Below, piece by piece: positions 45,146 to 61,770 of a stretch of DNA of 64,000 nucleotides. Where the stretch lies: NCBI RefSeq assembly GCF_009730915.1, contig NC_052480.1, positions 3,224,001 to 3,288,000 of the forward strand, given 5' to 3'. A program made the translations under genes and the position numbers. Every line of letters begins with the position of its first letter. The first letter of the stretch is position 1. The DNA comes from Dioscorea cayenensis subsp. rotundata (taxonomy: Eukaryota; Streptophyta; Magnoliopsida; Dioscoreales; Dioscoreaceae). A model generated the notes under the pieces. That model saw only the letters and a program-made list of their open reading frames with translations, had not been told where the DNA came from and searched no databases.

Positions 45146-46139
45146 CAGTGGCGAAACAAGAAACAAAATTTAGGGGGTGCTGAATTCAAATTTAAAAATT
45201 TTAGAAATATTATATAACTTAATTAATTCAAATTGAGACAATAATAATTAACAATTCAAAAATAAAATATACATCCATCTACAAATTTTGGTTTCATTAG
45301 ATGTAAAAAATTTTATCATATTTACATAATTAGCAAATAATTTAACTAAATGTTAAACATTAAATTGACAAATAATACAATTAAAAAATGACTTTGCACA
45401 AATTCACTATATAAATTCATTTATGCAACAATTATTTAAAAAATAATCTATAAATAATTAATTTATTATAGTAAATAATCACAATAAATATCTAACCATT
45501 TTCACAACAATTTTCATAACAAATAGTCAAATAAATATTTAACATATATCAAATAATTATTTAATAAATATCAAATATTTTTAAACAACAAAAATTACAA
45601 AAAAATTAAACAAATTAATTCAGATATAAAAATAAATTTTACAAAATACATAATAAGTCTATATAATGAAAGATAAAATATAAACTTAAAAGTTGGAAGA
45701 GATTGAGCAAAGAATAAAACTCACGAATACAATGATTGTTTTTAGAGATTTTGAAATAACAATAGTATTTTTTTATAGTTTATATTTTTTATATTTATTA
45801 TTAATATTTTTTACATTAATATCCTAAAAAATTGATAATAATATATCGATAAGTTCAATAAAAAATATATCTAAATATAAAATTTTAAAACAAAATATTT
45901 GAAGATCCATGTTTTTGGTTAGCCATATTATTTATTAGGGTCACCCAACATCAATTTTATTTAATATAATAATATTATTATTTTTATTAATTTATTTTAA
46001 ATATTATAGGTATAATTTTGAAAAAATAAATAAATAATATCACTTTTCATACAAATGATAATTATTAATATTGTAATAATATATATATAGATATATGGGT
46101 GCTTCAACACACCCTTGCCCCCCTCTAAATCCGCCACTG
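45146..46139. mobile_element. TIR element with CAGTGGCG ends
   Basis: It begins CAGTGGCGAAACAAG and ends AAATCCGCCACTG. It is absent from unit 3 at about 59222, where CTCAATTTCATGAGTATGTG is continuous. Flanks AATTTCACAA and AATCACACAA look like a worn target duplication of 9-10 bp. The inside is AT-rich and non-coding. Confidence 0.6.
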
Positions 46140-46560
46140 TGAATCACACAAATATGTGTATAAAATAGTTTAAAGACAAAAGCTCATACCAATCCTAGAT
46201 ATCTTGGTCAAAACTCTCATGCAATGGCTGCTATCATTATGCGGCTCCATAATTTAGAATTGGAACAATTTCCTTGATATCTTTATCTTTTAAAAATAAT
46301 AATAAACAAATCCAAGAGTAGGTGAGCAAATAAGAAAAGATCTTCAAGTTGAAAAATGTGGCTTTAGCTTTCTATTTAGGCTGCCAGAGACCAAGACCAA
46401 GACCAAGACCATCTTGATAAAAATCATACCTGAACACCTTCATAATCATTCATCATTTACTATAAATAAGAAGGCAAACTGTGAACACATGTATGCAAGA
46501 GCTTACAAGTTAGAAGTAATAGTAATAATATTCTAAGCTAAACTACATCTCTTTTGAGTT
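46140..46560 (+). promoter_or_regulatory. A2 upstream region with TATA box
   Basis: TATAAAT lies at 46461-46467, about 94 bases before the ATG. The last 35 bases before the ATG match A1 closely (TTCTAAGCTAAACTA). Further up, the two promoters share only patches, and no CACGTG is present here. Confidence 0.55.
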
Positions 46561-47813
<1,253 letters not shown>

Positions 47814-49017
47814 ACATGAATCTGAATTTCTTGTTTTATATTGTTTCCTTTCCTCTGCTGAGAATGCAATTTGTTTCAAATTCATAATAATCAAAGTCAC
47901 TCTGTTTTATCCGTGAATTTCACCGGGTCAATGGCCTGCCAGTGTCAAGGGCTCAGGGTTCATTAATCACAGGATTAATAATAATATATTTAAAAATATA
48001 TTATAATATTTAATAATTATAATAATATAATATAATCTTTATTTATAATAAATAAAAAAACATAATTAATTAATTTTATAATTACAATTTTAATTTTATA
48101 TACAATCGCTAATTTCCTAAAACTATAAAATGTTTTTTAAAAAATAAAAAATAAAAATAAAATAAATATCTCATCATATGCCTCACAAATGCCCTTGTCT
48201 CTCTGTGCGGTTGTTTCATCTTCACTTCTCAATCTCCTCTTTGTTGATGCTTTTCTTTCACTCTTATGTTTCTCTATTTTTTTTTTAATCTATGTTAAAT
48301 GACCGTGCTCATCCTTCACTTTTTATGTCTCTTTTTTTTTTCTATCAGCTAGTAGATCCGATCTATTTAATCAGTTCATGATCAAATCGGACTGATTTCC
48401 CAATTCTTAACCGGATCATTTAAAGTCCGAGTTAAAGAGTATGGTCAGTTCTTGATTTTTTTATCAAACAAACTGGGTGGGTCTGAGTTCGACTATCTTA
48501 TTCATTGCTATCATTGATATTTGTTTTTTGTTTGGATTCATTCAATATAAAATTAGTTTTTCAACATAAAATTTATATAACAAATAAATATGGGTTCTAT
48601 ATATGTAGAATATAAATAAATATAACCTTTAAGAAAATATATCCACAATTTGTCTTTAGAATATCTCTAATGGGTTTTTTCATGTGGCTCAACCAGCATT
48701 TATCTTTTAAAAATTTTATTATAGGCATTTGGTGGCCACAGAGTGTTTGGTGGCCCCAAGATGTAGTTCGATCAGTTTTAAAATTTAAATTAGGAAAATA
48801 CAATATTAGTTTAGCCTAATTAGCCTGATTTAAATTAGTGAGCAATTTATAGTTTAAATTAACCTAAGTTAAAATACAATGTAAGTTTAGCCTAATTTAA
48901 AATTGAAAGACATCAACAACTGAGAATATCACCTTAATCATGCACCCCATAGAGAATCAGAGATACCAAGAAAAACACCATCTCTGCCGCCAACCCACCA
49001 TCATTTTAATGCTAGTT

Positions 49018-49019
<2 letters not shown>

Positions 49020-49061
<42 letters not shown>
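49020..49061. repeat. (TA)n microsatellite at LINE 3' end
   Basis: About 20 TA units lie exactly where the minus-strand LINE tail meets the host sequence. The empty site in unit 1 (about 6690) reads TTTGATAAATATTTTT. The run takes the place of the usual poly-A tail. Confidence 0.8.
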
Positions 49062-49062
<1 letters not shown>

Positions 49063-49064
<2 letters not shown>

Positions 49065-49655
49065 ATGAAAGTGGATAAATCATAAATTTATTAAAAGAAA
49101 AAACAACCAAATACAAGTAACCAAAGTACAGAAACTAACAAAAATCGCTCACCAGAGGTGAGGAACAACAGAACAAAGGTGAAACAACAGAAACAAAACA
49201 ACAAGAACAAAAGAAAAGGAGAAAACAGCCTAATTGGCGAAAGCCTCCTTTTGAGAGCACAGGCCAACAAAAGCTGACGAGAGCAGAAACCTACTCCAAG
49301 GCTTGATTAAGGTCTGGATCGCCTATTTGATTCGAAAACCTAACGCTGGTGAAGTTGATGGAGCGCTTTATCCTCTGGGAAGCCTCACTTAGAAAGTGTT
49401 GGTTACTATCTGCAGCTGTAGAAAACCATGAAAGAAGCATATTAGTAGTTTTAACTATTAAAGAGTAGGAAGGTGAAGCAAGAGATTAAAATATGCGAGC
49501 GTTTCTTTCCAGCCAAATACATCACATGATGGCTCTTGCAATAAGATCCCAAAGGGTTCGAATTTGAGAATGAAGCAATGGGATCCAGGCAGTCTAGATT
49601 TTAGACAATGAATTAGGTAGAGTGAAGTTCAAAAATTTAGGCGACAAAAGACCAG
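49063..49655 (-). mobile_element. 5'-truncated LINE insertion
   Basis: This is a minus-strand 3' end of the same LINE family as 1-2671. It shares the 3' UTR motif CTCACCTCTGGTGAGCG (complement at about 49149-49165) and the C-terminal WLERNARIF-like coding stretch. It is absent from the matching site in unit 1 (6690-6710), so it inserted after the unit duplicated. Confidence 0.85.
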
Positions 49656-50543
49656 ATTTAATAAAAACATTTTTAAATAATTATTTTTCAATAATATCAT
49701 TATAAAATATCTTAATATTCCATCTAGTCTAAATTATCTATCACGTTTAAGATTTGTATAAATAGCAAAAGTGCTACTACAACTCTACTCAAAAGAAGTA
49801 ATATTAAAAGACAATTTTACCCTTATATTTAGGGTTTTTATTTTATTGATACACTCTCTTTTTAAATAAATTTTATTAAATTAGATGGGTAACATTGGAA
49901 AATCGTAATGACTACTTATAGAATTTTTAAATTGACAATTAATTTGAAATAAAAAAAATCCCTAACAAATAATTTGGACTCTAGAGAATATATTATATAA
50001 TTGTTAGTTTGATTTTATTAATTAAAATCACCATCGTAATAGCCGAATGATAAGGCTTTTGACTCCCATTAGTATCATTAGAGAGGTCGAGTATTTAACT
50101 CCCTATTAATGTATGGTTGAGGATTAACAAGAAAAGATTATGCATATGGAGCCTTGTCTGTGTCGTTTTCAATACTCCGGTTTGTTGATGATCCTTTTCA
50201 ATATTGCGGTTGGTTGATGGTCCTTTTCAATGCTATGGTTGGTTGATGGTTGCTATCTTGCACATAATGCATTATCTATTATGTTGTTCAATCAATTTCA
50301 GTGTGGATGTTTTGAAAAAAATGGTATTTTTTACTTGTCTAACATTATATTGTAGAGAAATTTTTCATTATTAATATATAATTTTTAATATATTATTTTA
50401 AATATATATATAACATATCTTTATTATTTTAGTATGTCATTTATAGTAAATCTTTAGAAATCGTTAAGTTAATGTAATTAATACATTTTTGTACTTATTT
50501 ATCTTTTAAACACATTTTAAATGGGGGCGCTTGTAGCCATTTG

Positions 50544-50583
<40 letters not shown>

Positions 50584-52110
50584 CAAAAACACAGGGAGGT
50601 GTAGCTAATTTTTTATTTTTATTTAATGTGTTAATTTATAAAATACTCCGCCACTGATAATGTATATTTTTATTTCATCAAAATATTTTGGAATCAGTGG
50701 ATGAAGATTTACATAAATGCTATATATTCTAATAGATATTTTAACAATAAAAATATAAGAGAGAGAAATATTTTGTAGAATAAAAAATAAAAAACATAAA
50801 GTAGTGTTTGTTTACATGTATTTGGGTTTACTAGTAAACTAAAGTTTAATTTCTTTAGTGAATTTCTAGCCTTTAAGCAAGTTATATCAAACCCATTTTT
50901 ATTGTTTTTGGCCCAAACCGCTATTGAAGAGCATGGTTCTTCTCGTCTAGGTGCTGATGTAGTTGATAATCATTAAGCAAGGGCTCAATGGAAAAAATGA
51001 TTTTTGAAGCTTGGGTTTGAGGTGGAGGAAAACGAATGGCGTGGGGGTGGTGAAAAATATTAATTACAAGAAATCTATCTATGAATAATACTTCTTCCGT
51101 TTATTTTTATTTGTCACATTTTGGAATTGTTCTTTGTTCATTTTTACTTGTCCATTTATAAATTTTGTGCAAAATTAAATATTTTTTTAAAATTTATCTT
51201 TTATATTTTATATGTTTCTATAACTTTCAATATATTAAATTCAATTATATAATTTTCAAAACATATTTTAAATAAGGGTAGTATTGAAAAGTTAGTATAA
51301 TTTTTATAAGTTTTAAGTTACCAACTAATATTAATTAATTTTTTTAATGAGTGTGAATTAGGTACTTTAATAAACGGCAGTATCATTTAATAATAATTTT
51401 AATATTTAATTTAATAATAAAAAAATAATAGCTTAAATAATTAATACAATTATTAAAGTTTTTTTAAAAACAATATCTATTTATTAAAATAATATTTTTC
51501 CAATGCCAATGCCAGATGAAAAAAATAAACACCCATTCATTAAAAAAAATAGAAGAGAACATAAACTCGGTCATCAAAAATGTAACATAACTAATTACAA
51601 AAAAAGACGCAAAAAAAGAAAGTACACTATTCACAAGAATGGTGCAAACCAAAGATAGTTAACAAAGATTGGCATCAACAGAGGAGGGGGGTTGTCTGGA
51701 TTGTTTGCCGCCAGAACAAACTGTATTTGATCGGGGAGATCTGGCTCGCTTATCACCGGAGCTCATTTGGCTCGCTAGCTAATGCTATATTTACAAACCA
51801 CTTCAAAAAAATAAATAAATAAATAAATAAATACAGTAATAACCCAAACACAAAATTTTATTTTATTTTTATTTTTAAAATTCAAATATTTATGATTATA
51901 ATAATTATATTGTTACTGAAAAGTGAAAAATCCCGGTCTGATGTTTGTTTTTTGAGTTTTTCTTTTTCAATAAAGTTGTAAATTATTCATATTTATAAAT
52001 TAAAAAATAAAAAACCACGATTTCACTGAACTGAACATTATTTTCTTGACGCGAGACAGCCTCAAATTCCACGCAAAAATCCAGAAGCCATTTCTCCGAA
52101 TCTCATAACA

Positions 52111-54683
<2,573 letters not shown>

Positions 54684-54699
54684 ACAAGTCTGATATCCC

Positions 54700-54900
54700 T
54701 TCACAAACTTATTGAGAATGGAGAAATTATATAACCATATATATATTTATGAAGATGAGTGATTAGGACGCTAAGAAAGACATGGTGTATACAAGATTGA
54801 AGATATGGAGAATACCCCTGGTGCTTTCACTACACTATTTACATGAAAAAATTAATGTTGGGAAACAATTGACTAATTGATTTATAATAAACACGAAGAT
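54700..54900 (+). pseudogene. Relic of an A-like reductase after B3
   Basis: The tail of the relic seen after B2 is kept here: ATTGAGAATGGAGAAATTAT, then AATACCCCTGGTGCTTTCAC and GGGAAACAATTGAC (GKQLT). The front part is deleted. It is the third copy of this relic in the window. Confidence 0.7.
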
Positions 54901-56578
54901 GTATTATCAAATCAATATGTCATTGTCATCTTTCCTTTAATTTTAAATAAATAACTAAACTAGCTAGCCATGTGATGATGTTGTGCATTTACTTATACAT
55001 TCTTTCTTTTTAAAATTATGCTTAAAAACTCACTGATCGGTTTCAGTAAGAAAATAAAAAAAATCACAAAATGATGCTTTAAAAAAAAAAAAAAAAACTG
55101 AATCGGAGAAAATGTATTAGATTAATGCCCTAATTGGTTGCCGTTCTCTCACAGCTGCTCAAATGATTGCCGTTCTCACACAGCCGACAATAGTCGCCGT
55201 TCTCTCCACAGCTGCCGGAACGATCGAGAGAGAAAACAATTGGAGATAGATATTTCCACAAGGGTAATATTATTATGATGATTGTGAATACCCTTTACAA
55301 TCTCCTCACTCCTTCAATCATCTTCCACTCTTGTTACTCCACATCCAAACAAAGGTTTATTCAATGCAAAGATTCATTCCCAATTCAATCCTTGCAACCA
55401 AACACCCCTAGTTATTATAAATATGCATCACCTAACTTCATGTTGGTAATGGACATAAAAATAAATTAATTTCAGTTAAACAATTATAATTAATTTCTCC
55501 TACCCTATTTATTATTTAACTAGACCTAATAAATTAAGCAGGAAACAATATCAATACTCAATGTTAAAAATAATAAAATAAAGAATCACAAAACACTAGA
55601 TTTTTAACGTGGGAAAAACCATAGGATTTCCATCCAAATGAATAATTCTACTGCACCACCATTATAATAAAAAAAAAAAATGGTATTTTATTACTCTCCC
55701 AAACCAAAGTTTAGAGGTTCTTTCTAACTTAATAATTGAGAGTTTATGGTTGATTCATATTATTAATAAATAATCCTCACTAAATAATCAACATCTACAA
55801 TAAACGTGGGAAAAAAACTATAACTTCAAAATAAAAAAAAATTAATTTAGAAAGATCTCACAAATAAAAAACATATTTGAAAATCAAAATTGATTGTGTA
55901 GAGGTTGTTGAGAGGATTACATTACTGAAATTTTATTAAAATCAACCATTAAATGACCATCAATTAAGAACACAAACTTTCTATTTTTAATTTTTCTTTG
56001 TTGTTCTTTTGAAGACAAACTGGCCATATGAAAAGAGATATTTTTATTACATTTTTATTATTAAGTCAAATTAATTATGTTAATTATAAGCTAATGGGCC
56101 ATCATATGAGATGGAGCCAAAACCAAACAATTACCATATAAATAGCAAGTTATCTGAAAATTTTGATTAAGAACTTAAAATCTAATTGGAGATTTATTAA
56201 AACTTAAATCTCGCTAGACACAGTGATGATAATAGGTCCGTGGTTATGATTGTGAATATATAATTCAAACCGTTACTGGATGAGGGTGTATAATGGCTCA
56301 ATTCTCAGTTGTGCACAGTTCTCTAACTGCAGTTATTATATTTGTTAAAAAATAATAAAATAAAATAAAATTTGTTGGAGCTACAAACAAAGGCCACCCA
56401 ATTTGGAATGAGTTCTTTTTTTAAAGTGATAAAGGCTGCCGCAATGACACCAGAGTTTCTCAATTGTGTTTTGGACAGAGAAGAAAGATCAAATCGGATA
56501 ATCATCACATGTTTTTTTTTTTTGGGCTTATGAATTAATTTAAAATGAAAGTTTTTTTTTAATTTTTGAAAGGCAAGA
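54901..56578. other. Downstream segment, unit 3
   Basis: The part 55410-56578 aligns with units 1 and 2. The block 55030-55400 is unique: a poly-A run and tandem GCCGTTCTCTCACAG-type motifs, ending CAACCAAACACCCCTA, which looks like the right end of a Tourist-like element. The frame 55275-55469 is not conserved. Confidence 0.6.
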
Positions 56579-56759
56579 CACAGTAGGCGGTTAATTTTTT
56601 TTTATGTATCACTCAAGTTTGGCCAAATTTTATTTTGCTCACCGATGTTTGATTTGTTTCTAAATGCTCATTCAAGTTTTTAATCCTTTCACTGGAGGGT
56701 GACCCGACTGATTAATGTTTTAATCAACTGACGTGGAGGATGTAAGATCCTACTCTGCG

Positions 56760-57360
56760 CACACATCACATTATGTTGCCACATCATTGCCCTCTTCTTC
56801 TCCAACAACACATCAATCACCGGCTTCTTCTTCTCCTCCTCACTCCCACAGTTGCTCCATTGCCGGTGCCATTCATCCACCAAACTCTGAAACAACGCAT
56901 CCATCTCCTTCTCCAACCTCATCATCCTTTTCTTCAACCCACTCACAAACCCTACCAATCTTGGAAAGGGCAAGAAGTCCTCCATGGCTGATGAACCAAC
57001 CAACAAGAACACCTCCTCAGTCACCCTCCTGAGCTTCACCCTTTCTTCATCATATCCTTCATACCTCTTCCCTATCAACATCATCGCCATCACATTCAAA
57101 GTCACATTGTTCAGGCTTTCTCTCAAGTAGATCTCTTCAGAACCATGTTATTAGAGGTCACATAAAAGGTGATGAACTACTCGGCTAAGTAAGAAGTTCA
57201 TTACCGTAAAAGGTGGCCTATGATTGGGAGGGGAAGGGGGCCGATGGGAGGAAGAGGGTGGGGTTGACGCTATCATCAGCACCAGCCATGGTCGGAGAGG
57301 AAGATGAAGGTGAGGGTGAATGTGATGATGGTGTAGAGGATGATGTGGTGTTCTTCATTA
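56760..57360 (-). pseudogene. Cytochrome P450 fragment (CYP81/CYP71-like)
   Basis: Reading leftwards from 57360, a short hydrophobic anchor (IILYTIITFTLTFIFL) is followed in a shifted frame by a proline-rich hinge, PPIGPLPLPIIGHLL. It then jumps to an internal segment: LRESLNNVTLNVMAMMLIGK, then KLRRVTEEVF, DFLPFPRLVGF, LKKRMMRLEKEMDALFQSLV and KKPVIDVLL. This order is that of plant A-type P450s, with the part between hinge and C/D-helix region lost. The heme-binding Cys region is absent, so no enzyme can result. The open frame 57126-56689 covers the second part and has no ATG at its start. It may be transcribed as an antisense or chimeric RNA; this is untested. Confidence 0.8.
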
Positions 57361-57389
57361 GAGGAATAAAGTAGCTTTATTATTAGTTA

Positions 57390-57706
57390 GGTATAATCAC
57401 CAAAATAGTCCCTGTACTTTTCTCTCTTTTTTGAGACTTTCTTTTCGAAATGCTCCCATCTAGTCCTCTCTTTTGAAAGATGTCACTTAGTTAAAAATGC
57501 TCTCATCGAGTCCTCTACTTTTTAAAAATGTGTCCACCTAGAGGGACTAAGTGGGCACATTTCTAAAAGTAGAGGGACTGGTTGGGAACATTTTTAACTA
57601 AGTGGGCACATTTTCAAAAGTAGAGGGAGTAGTCGGGAGCATTTATGAGTAGAGGGACCAAAAGGGAAGAGAGAGAAAAGTAGAGGGACCAACTAGGGTA
57701 TTATAC
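57390..57706. mobile_element. Mutator-like MITE, copy 3
   Basis: It begins GGTATAATCACC and ends GGGTATTATAC, flanked by a perfect 10-bp duplication TTATTAGTTA (57380-57389, 57707-57716). The arms contain repeated GTAGAGGGAC and complement. It is nested in the Pack-MULE. The duplication length supports the Mutator superfamily for all three copies. Confidence 0.85.
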
Positions 57707-57967
57707 TTATTAGTTATTGTTCACTTTGGTTGCTAGACAGGGACTTGATGATGTGGCAACATAATGCCACGTGTTCAGCCACTTGAGTGATTAAAATGTT
57801 AATCAAGCTTCCATGTCAGCTGATTAAAACATTAATCAGTCGAGTGACCCGCCAGTGAAAGGATTAAAAACTTGAGTGAGCATTTAGAAACAAATCAAAC
57901 ATCGGTGAGCAAAATGAAATTTGGCCAAACTTGAGTGATTTATAAAGAAAATTAACCCACAGTAGGC

Positions 57968-59344
57968 ATGAATATAAAATTTTAACAAGAATATTTTTGT
58001 GTTTTTTGTGAGAGTTCTGTGTGAAAAATACTTCTCTTTCTCTCCTTCAGAGTTGTATGGCTGAGGGTTTATCTTTAGATGATTAGTCAAATCACCGTAA
58101 CCAGTACATTTACATACCTATTTATTTTTTACTTTATCATTTATCAATTTTATCAAATATATATAGTTTTAACATCCACTTTAAGTCTTATATATATTGT
58201 TTACAGCATAGTTATGGACATTTTTTTTACTTTTATTTCAATCTTTTAGTAAAGCAATAAAGATACAGCTTTCCGCGATTTTCAAAGAACAAAAAAACAA
58301 ACAACCCAACTACTTTTCAAAAAAACAATTGAAAACAAACATGACATAGAATTTCAACCCATTTCATTTTACCCCTCAACCATTCTTTGCAGTACAATCT
58401 GGGTCAGAATTGTTTTATATAATAAATAAAAATTATTTTATTTTAGAAAGTAAACTTGAAGATAATACGGGTAAGTTTTTTTTTTTTTTAACAAAAAAAA
58501 TTGCAATTGGAATTGATATATACAGGATTGATTTTTTTTTGGATCTATGTATTTTTAATGATTGAACGAGTCATATTTTTTTTATTCCACTTTTCATTAG
58601 AAAAATAGAAACTTTTTTTTTTCCCCTCAAATGAGTGGTTGAACAATCAACTCTCTCTCACAATATTGATTGAGGTAAGTGATTTGTTAACCTTATAAAA
58701 AAATCACCATTTTAATTTTTTTTAATTTATATTTTAGTTTATTTTAAAATATTTTATATTTAATCTATATATATGATCCCAGGTCTTCTCTGTAATGCAA
58801 CCCTAAAACACAGGCTTCAACCTCAACTGCAATCATGTGACTTCAGGCTATAAGTCTTATTCAGGTAGGACAGCCTCGTTGAGTCTCGGGTCATCATCGC
58901 AGTTTTTTTTATCCTTTTTTTCTTTATTTATATTAATCTGTTACAAGCTCTGTACTTTTTTGTTTATTGGTTTATATTTTCACACCAAGTGGACATGTGT
59001 TCTTTTCCTTGTACTTCTGTTATGTTTTGATAAATTTGATATTTATCTTTTTCTTAATATATATAACCTATGATCTTATCAGATCTTAAATGCCTTTGCT
59101 TCTCTAAAATATTCTGGGGAACGTTTGTTGCTTCCCTCACATATTAACAAAACTCGATGTGACAATCATGTCTATAAATTAATTGTTAACACTAAATTAA
59201 GCTTAGATACGAACTCAATTTCATGAGTATGTGTATAAAATAGTTAAGACAAAAGCTCATACCAATCCTAAATATCTTGGTCAAAACTCTCATGCAAGGG
59301 CTGCTGTCATTATGCTGCCCATAATTTTATTTTTTATTTTTTAT
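57968..59344. other. Downstream segment, unit 3 (continued)
   Basis: It matches 43050-43534, 44147-45145 and 46140-46260 of unit 2 without the insertions present there. Its last 120 bases correspond to the distal upstream region of A2. No gene is seen. Confidence 0.65.
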
Positions 59345-59348
59345 TTTT

Positions 59349-61770
59349 TTTTTTGAAAAAGTGGATGAACCACTATTCATTAAAAACAAGGAATGAGTAC
59401 AGGAGGTTAAGAAGAGGTACAACAAAAATACCACAAGGAGTGGAGGATAGAACAAGAAGAAACAGAAGACCAACCCTTAGAGGAAAGAACAGTCCAATAG
59501 GGGTACAAAAGAAACAAGAGAACTAGATCTCGCCATGGGAAGTGCGGTCGCTCCACAGAGGGTGGAGGATCTCAGTATCCTCGAAGAGAGAAACTCCAAA
59601 CTTCGCTTAACCTTCGCCAACGGCTCCTCAATTTTCGTCCTCTTAGAATCAGGAGCTGCAAAAAACCACAACAGAACCATACGCTCAATCTTTAAAATCA
59701 AAGCAGAAGGTGGGAGACAAATAGCATTAAAAATACGAGCATTTCTCTCAATCCAAATATTCCAATTGATAGCCTTTACAAGCAAATCCCAAAAGTAGAG
59801 CAAGGATTTTGGAAGAGACCACGCGCCATATACCCCAAAGATCCAGAAGAGACCTAGGGATACGACGGATCTCTAATAAATGACCAAAGAAGGTCCAAAT
59901 ATGGGTAGCCAAGGGGAAGTGTATCAGGAGATGCTCAGCAGTCTCGACCCCAGCATGGCACATCACACATGTAGACGTAGGTAAAACATTACATCTACGC
60001 AAGGCGAGATTGTCTAAAGTCAAGATCTTGTTATCCCAAGCCAGCCAGTTAAAGAGGTTAATCTTTTTGGGGCAATCACCCTTAAGGATGATATTGGTTT
60101 TATGACAACGGATACCTCCATCGATTAAAAAGTTGTAGAAGGTTTTAACAGAGAACCTTCCATTTGGTGATAGTTTCCAACGCCTCTCATCAATCCCAGA
60201 AGAGGATTGGGCTTGGAGTGAGTTGAGAAGATTGCTTGCTGCAGGCGAATCACCAAAGGTAAGGAGGGACCCCCTGCTAGAAAAGTCATCAATTGTTTCT
60301 TCCCTAGACTAAGCTAAGTGGAAAAGATGGGGCCAAATGTCAGCAGGAGCACACCCCTTGACCCAGTTGTCAAGCCAGAACAGAGTGGAGGATTCATTTT
60401 TGACAATTGACACAGAATTTTTTCTGAATGCTGGCAGGGAATATAGGATATCATTCCAAAAGAAGGATCTATGCCTACATTGCTTGTGATGTAAATTCCA
60501 TGTTGGGATATTTTTGAAATAATTTTCCTTAATGATATTCTCTCCACACCAACGGCTCCCGGAGCTGATCTTCCACCACCATTTTCCAAGGAGGACACTG
60601 TTGAAAGTTTTGAGATTCATAATTCCCCACCCACCAAGCTCAGTAGGTCTGCATAACCCTGTCCAGTTGACCAGTCGAATTTTGCTATGTTGGAAGTCTG
60701 GTCCAGACCATAAGAAATCTCTTCTAATTCTGTCAATGTTTCTAATTACCCAAACAGGAAGTTTGAAGATAGACATCCAGTAGGTGGGTATAGCAGTGAG
60801 GACCGAATTGACTAAAGTGAGGAGATCACCCAAATAAAATAACCTAGATTTCCAAGAAGCAAGACGCGAACGAATCTTGCTTAAAAGGATGTCCCAATCT
60901 TGTCTGCGTGGACGCCCCCTGAGATAGGTATCCCCAGATAAGTTATTGGAAGGACACCAGATCTGCAAATCACTGTTCTAGCAAGAGAAATATGGGGCTC
61001 AAGGTTTCTTTGGGTGGCAAAAAGGCAAGTTTTTTCAGAGTTAACTTTAAGTCAGATAATCCTTCAAATATATAAAGAATGAGTTTGATGATGCGAAGAT
61101 CTTCTCTACCCCCAGTTGTAAGAATGAGCAGGTCATCAGCATATTGTAAGTGACACATTTTAACTCCAGTATCTCTAAGTGGCATGCCAAGCAGGATTCC
61201 AGAGTTAAGAGCATTGTTAAACATGGTGCTGAGGACATCAACAGCGAGGACAAATAGGAGAGGGGAAAGCGGGTCTCCTTGTCGAAGTCCTCTGCGATAA
61301 CGAACATATCTCCTTTGAACCCCATTTATCAGGAACTTCGCTTTGGATGTGGTGAAAATAGAGCTAATCCACCCCACCCATTTATCACTGAAACCACGTG
61401 CTTTTAAGAGCTCAATCATGAAGCTCCAGTCCACAGTATCGAATGCTTTGGCAAAGTCAACTTTGAGAATCAAACCAGGAAGATGATTTTTTTTGCATAT
61501 AGTAGATGATCTCTTGAGCAGAAACAATGTTATCAATGATACACCAGTTTTTGATAAACGTTGATTGAGATGAATCAATCAGCGAGTCAATTTTGAGCCT
61601 AAGTCTGTTAGCTAATAGCTTGGAGATAATCTTAAGAGATGAATTGATCAGGCTAATGGGCCGGTAGTGAGAGGGGTCCTCAGGGGCCTGGCTCTTAGGA
61701 ATACGAGTAATGTTAGCCCAATTGATACGTTCAAGATTAGCTTTCCCCCAGTAAAAATCACCACAAAGTT
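59349..61770 (-). mobile_element. 5'-truncated L1-type LINE
   Basis: This is a minus-strand LINE starting at a T-run (59345-59354) and truncated near 61770. Read 5' to 3' it has SHYRPISLINSSLKIISKLL, KVDFAKAFDTVDW, RGLRQGDPLSPLLF and the QYADDLL catalytic box (about 61150-61130). These are followed by RPRRQDWDILLSKIRSRL, WVIRNIDRIRRDFLW and the zf-RVT region CVMCHAGVETAEHLL (about 59965-59920). The reading is split into frames 61578-60970, 60968-60309 and 60023-59477. It is inserted in a third copy of the A upstream region: CTGCCCATAATTTT lies on the left and AATTGGAACAATTTCCTTGA on the right. Confidence 0.9.
60970..61578 (-). pseudogene. LINE reverse transcriptase fragment
   Basis: This is the RT palm region of the minus-strand LINE, with KVDFAKAFDTVDW, GVQRRYVRYRRGLRQGDPLS and YADDLLILTTGG. 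It ends at a stop just before the thumb region, which continues in the frame 60968-60309. It is similar in order to the RT of the 1-2671 LINE but clearly diverged, so it is a different copy or subfamily. Confidence 0.85.

Larger units (their letters stand above)
47814..52110. other. A2-B3 spacer, duplicated from A1-B1
   Basis: It matches 5456-9319 closely, with near identity through the first 200 bases after the stop. Differences are the (TA)n run at 49020-49061, the LINE tail 49063-49655, and absence of the MITE found before B1. The old LINE relic (about 51495-51790) is kept. No gene is seen. Confidence 0.75.
56589..57957. mobile_element. Pack-MULE carrying a P450 fragment
   Basis: Inverted repeats of more than 100 bp begin GGTTAATTTT and include CACTCAAGTTTGGCCAAA and TTTTGCTCACCGATGTTTGA at both ends. 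A 10-bp duplication CACAGTAGGC flanks it (56579-56588 and 57958-57967). The inside holds a piece of a cytochrome P450 gene on the minus strand and a nested MITE (57390-57706). It has no transposase. These are the marks of a Pack-MULE, a Mutator element that has picked up host gene sequence. Confidence 0.88.

Noticed and set aside
56733..57032. Plus-strand open frame, Ser/Pro-rich
   Set aside because: It is the reverse strand of the P450 fragment; low-complexity Ser/Pro content comes from the antisense.
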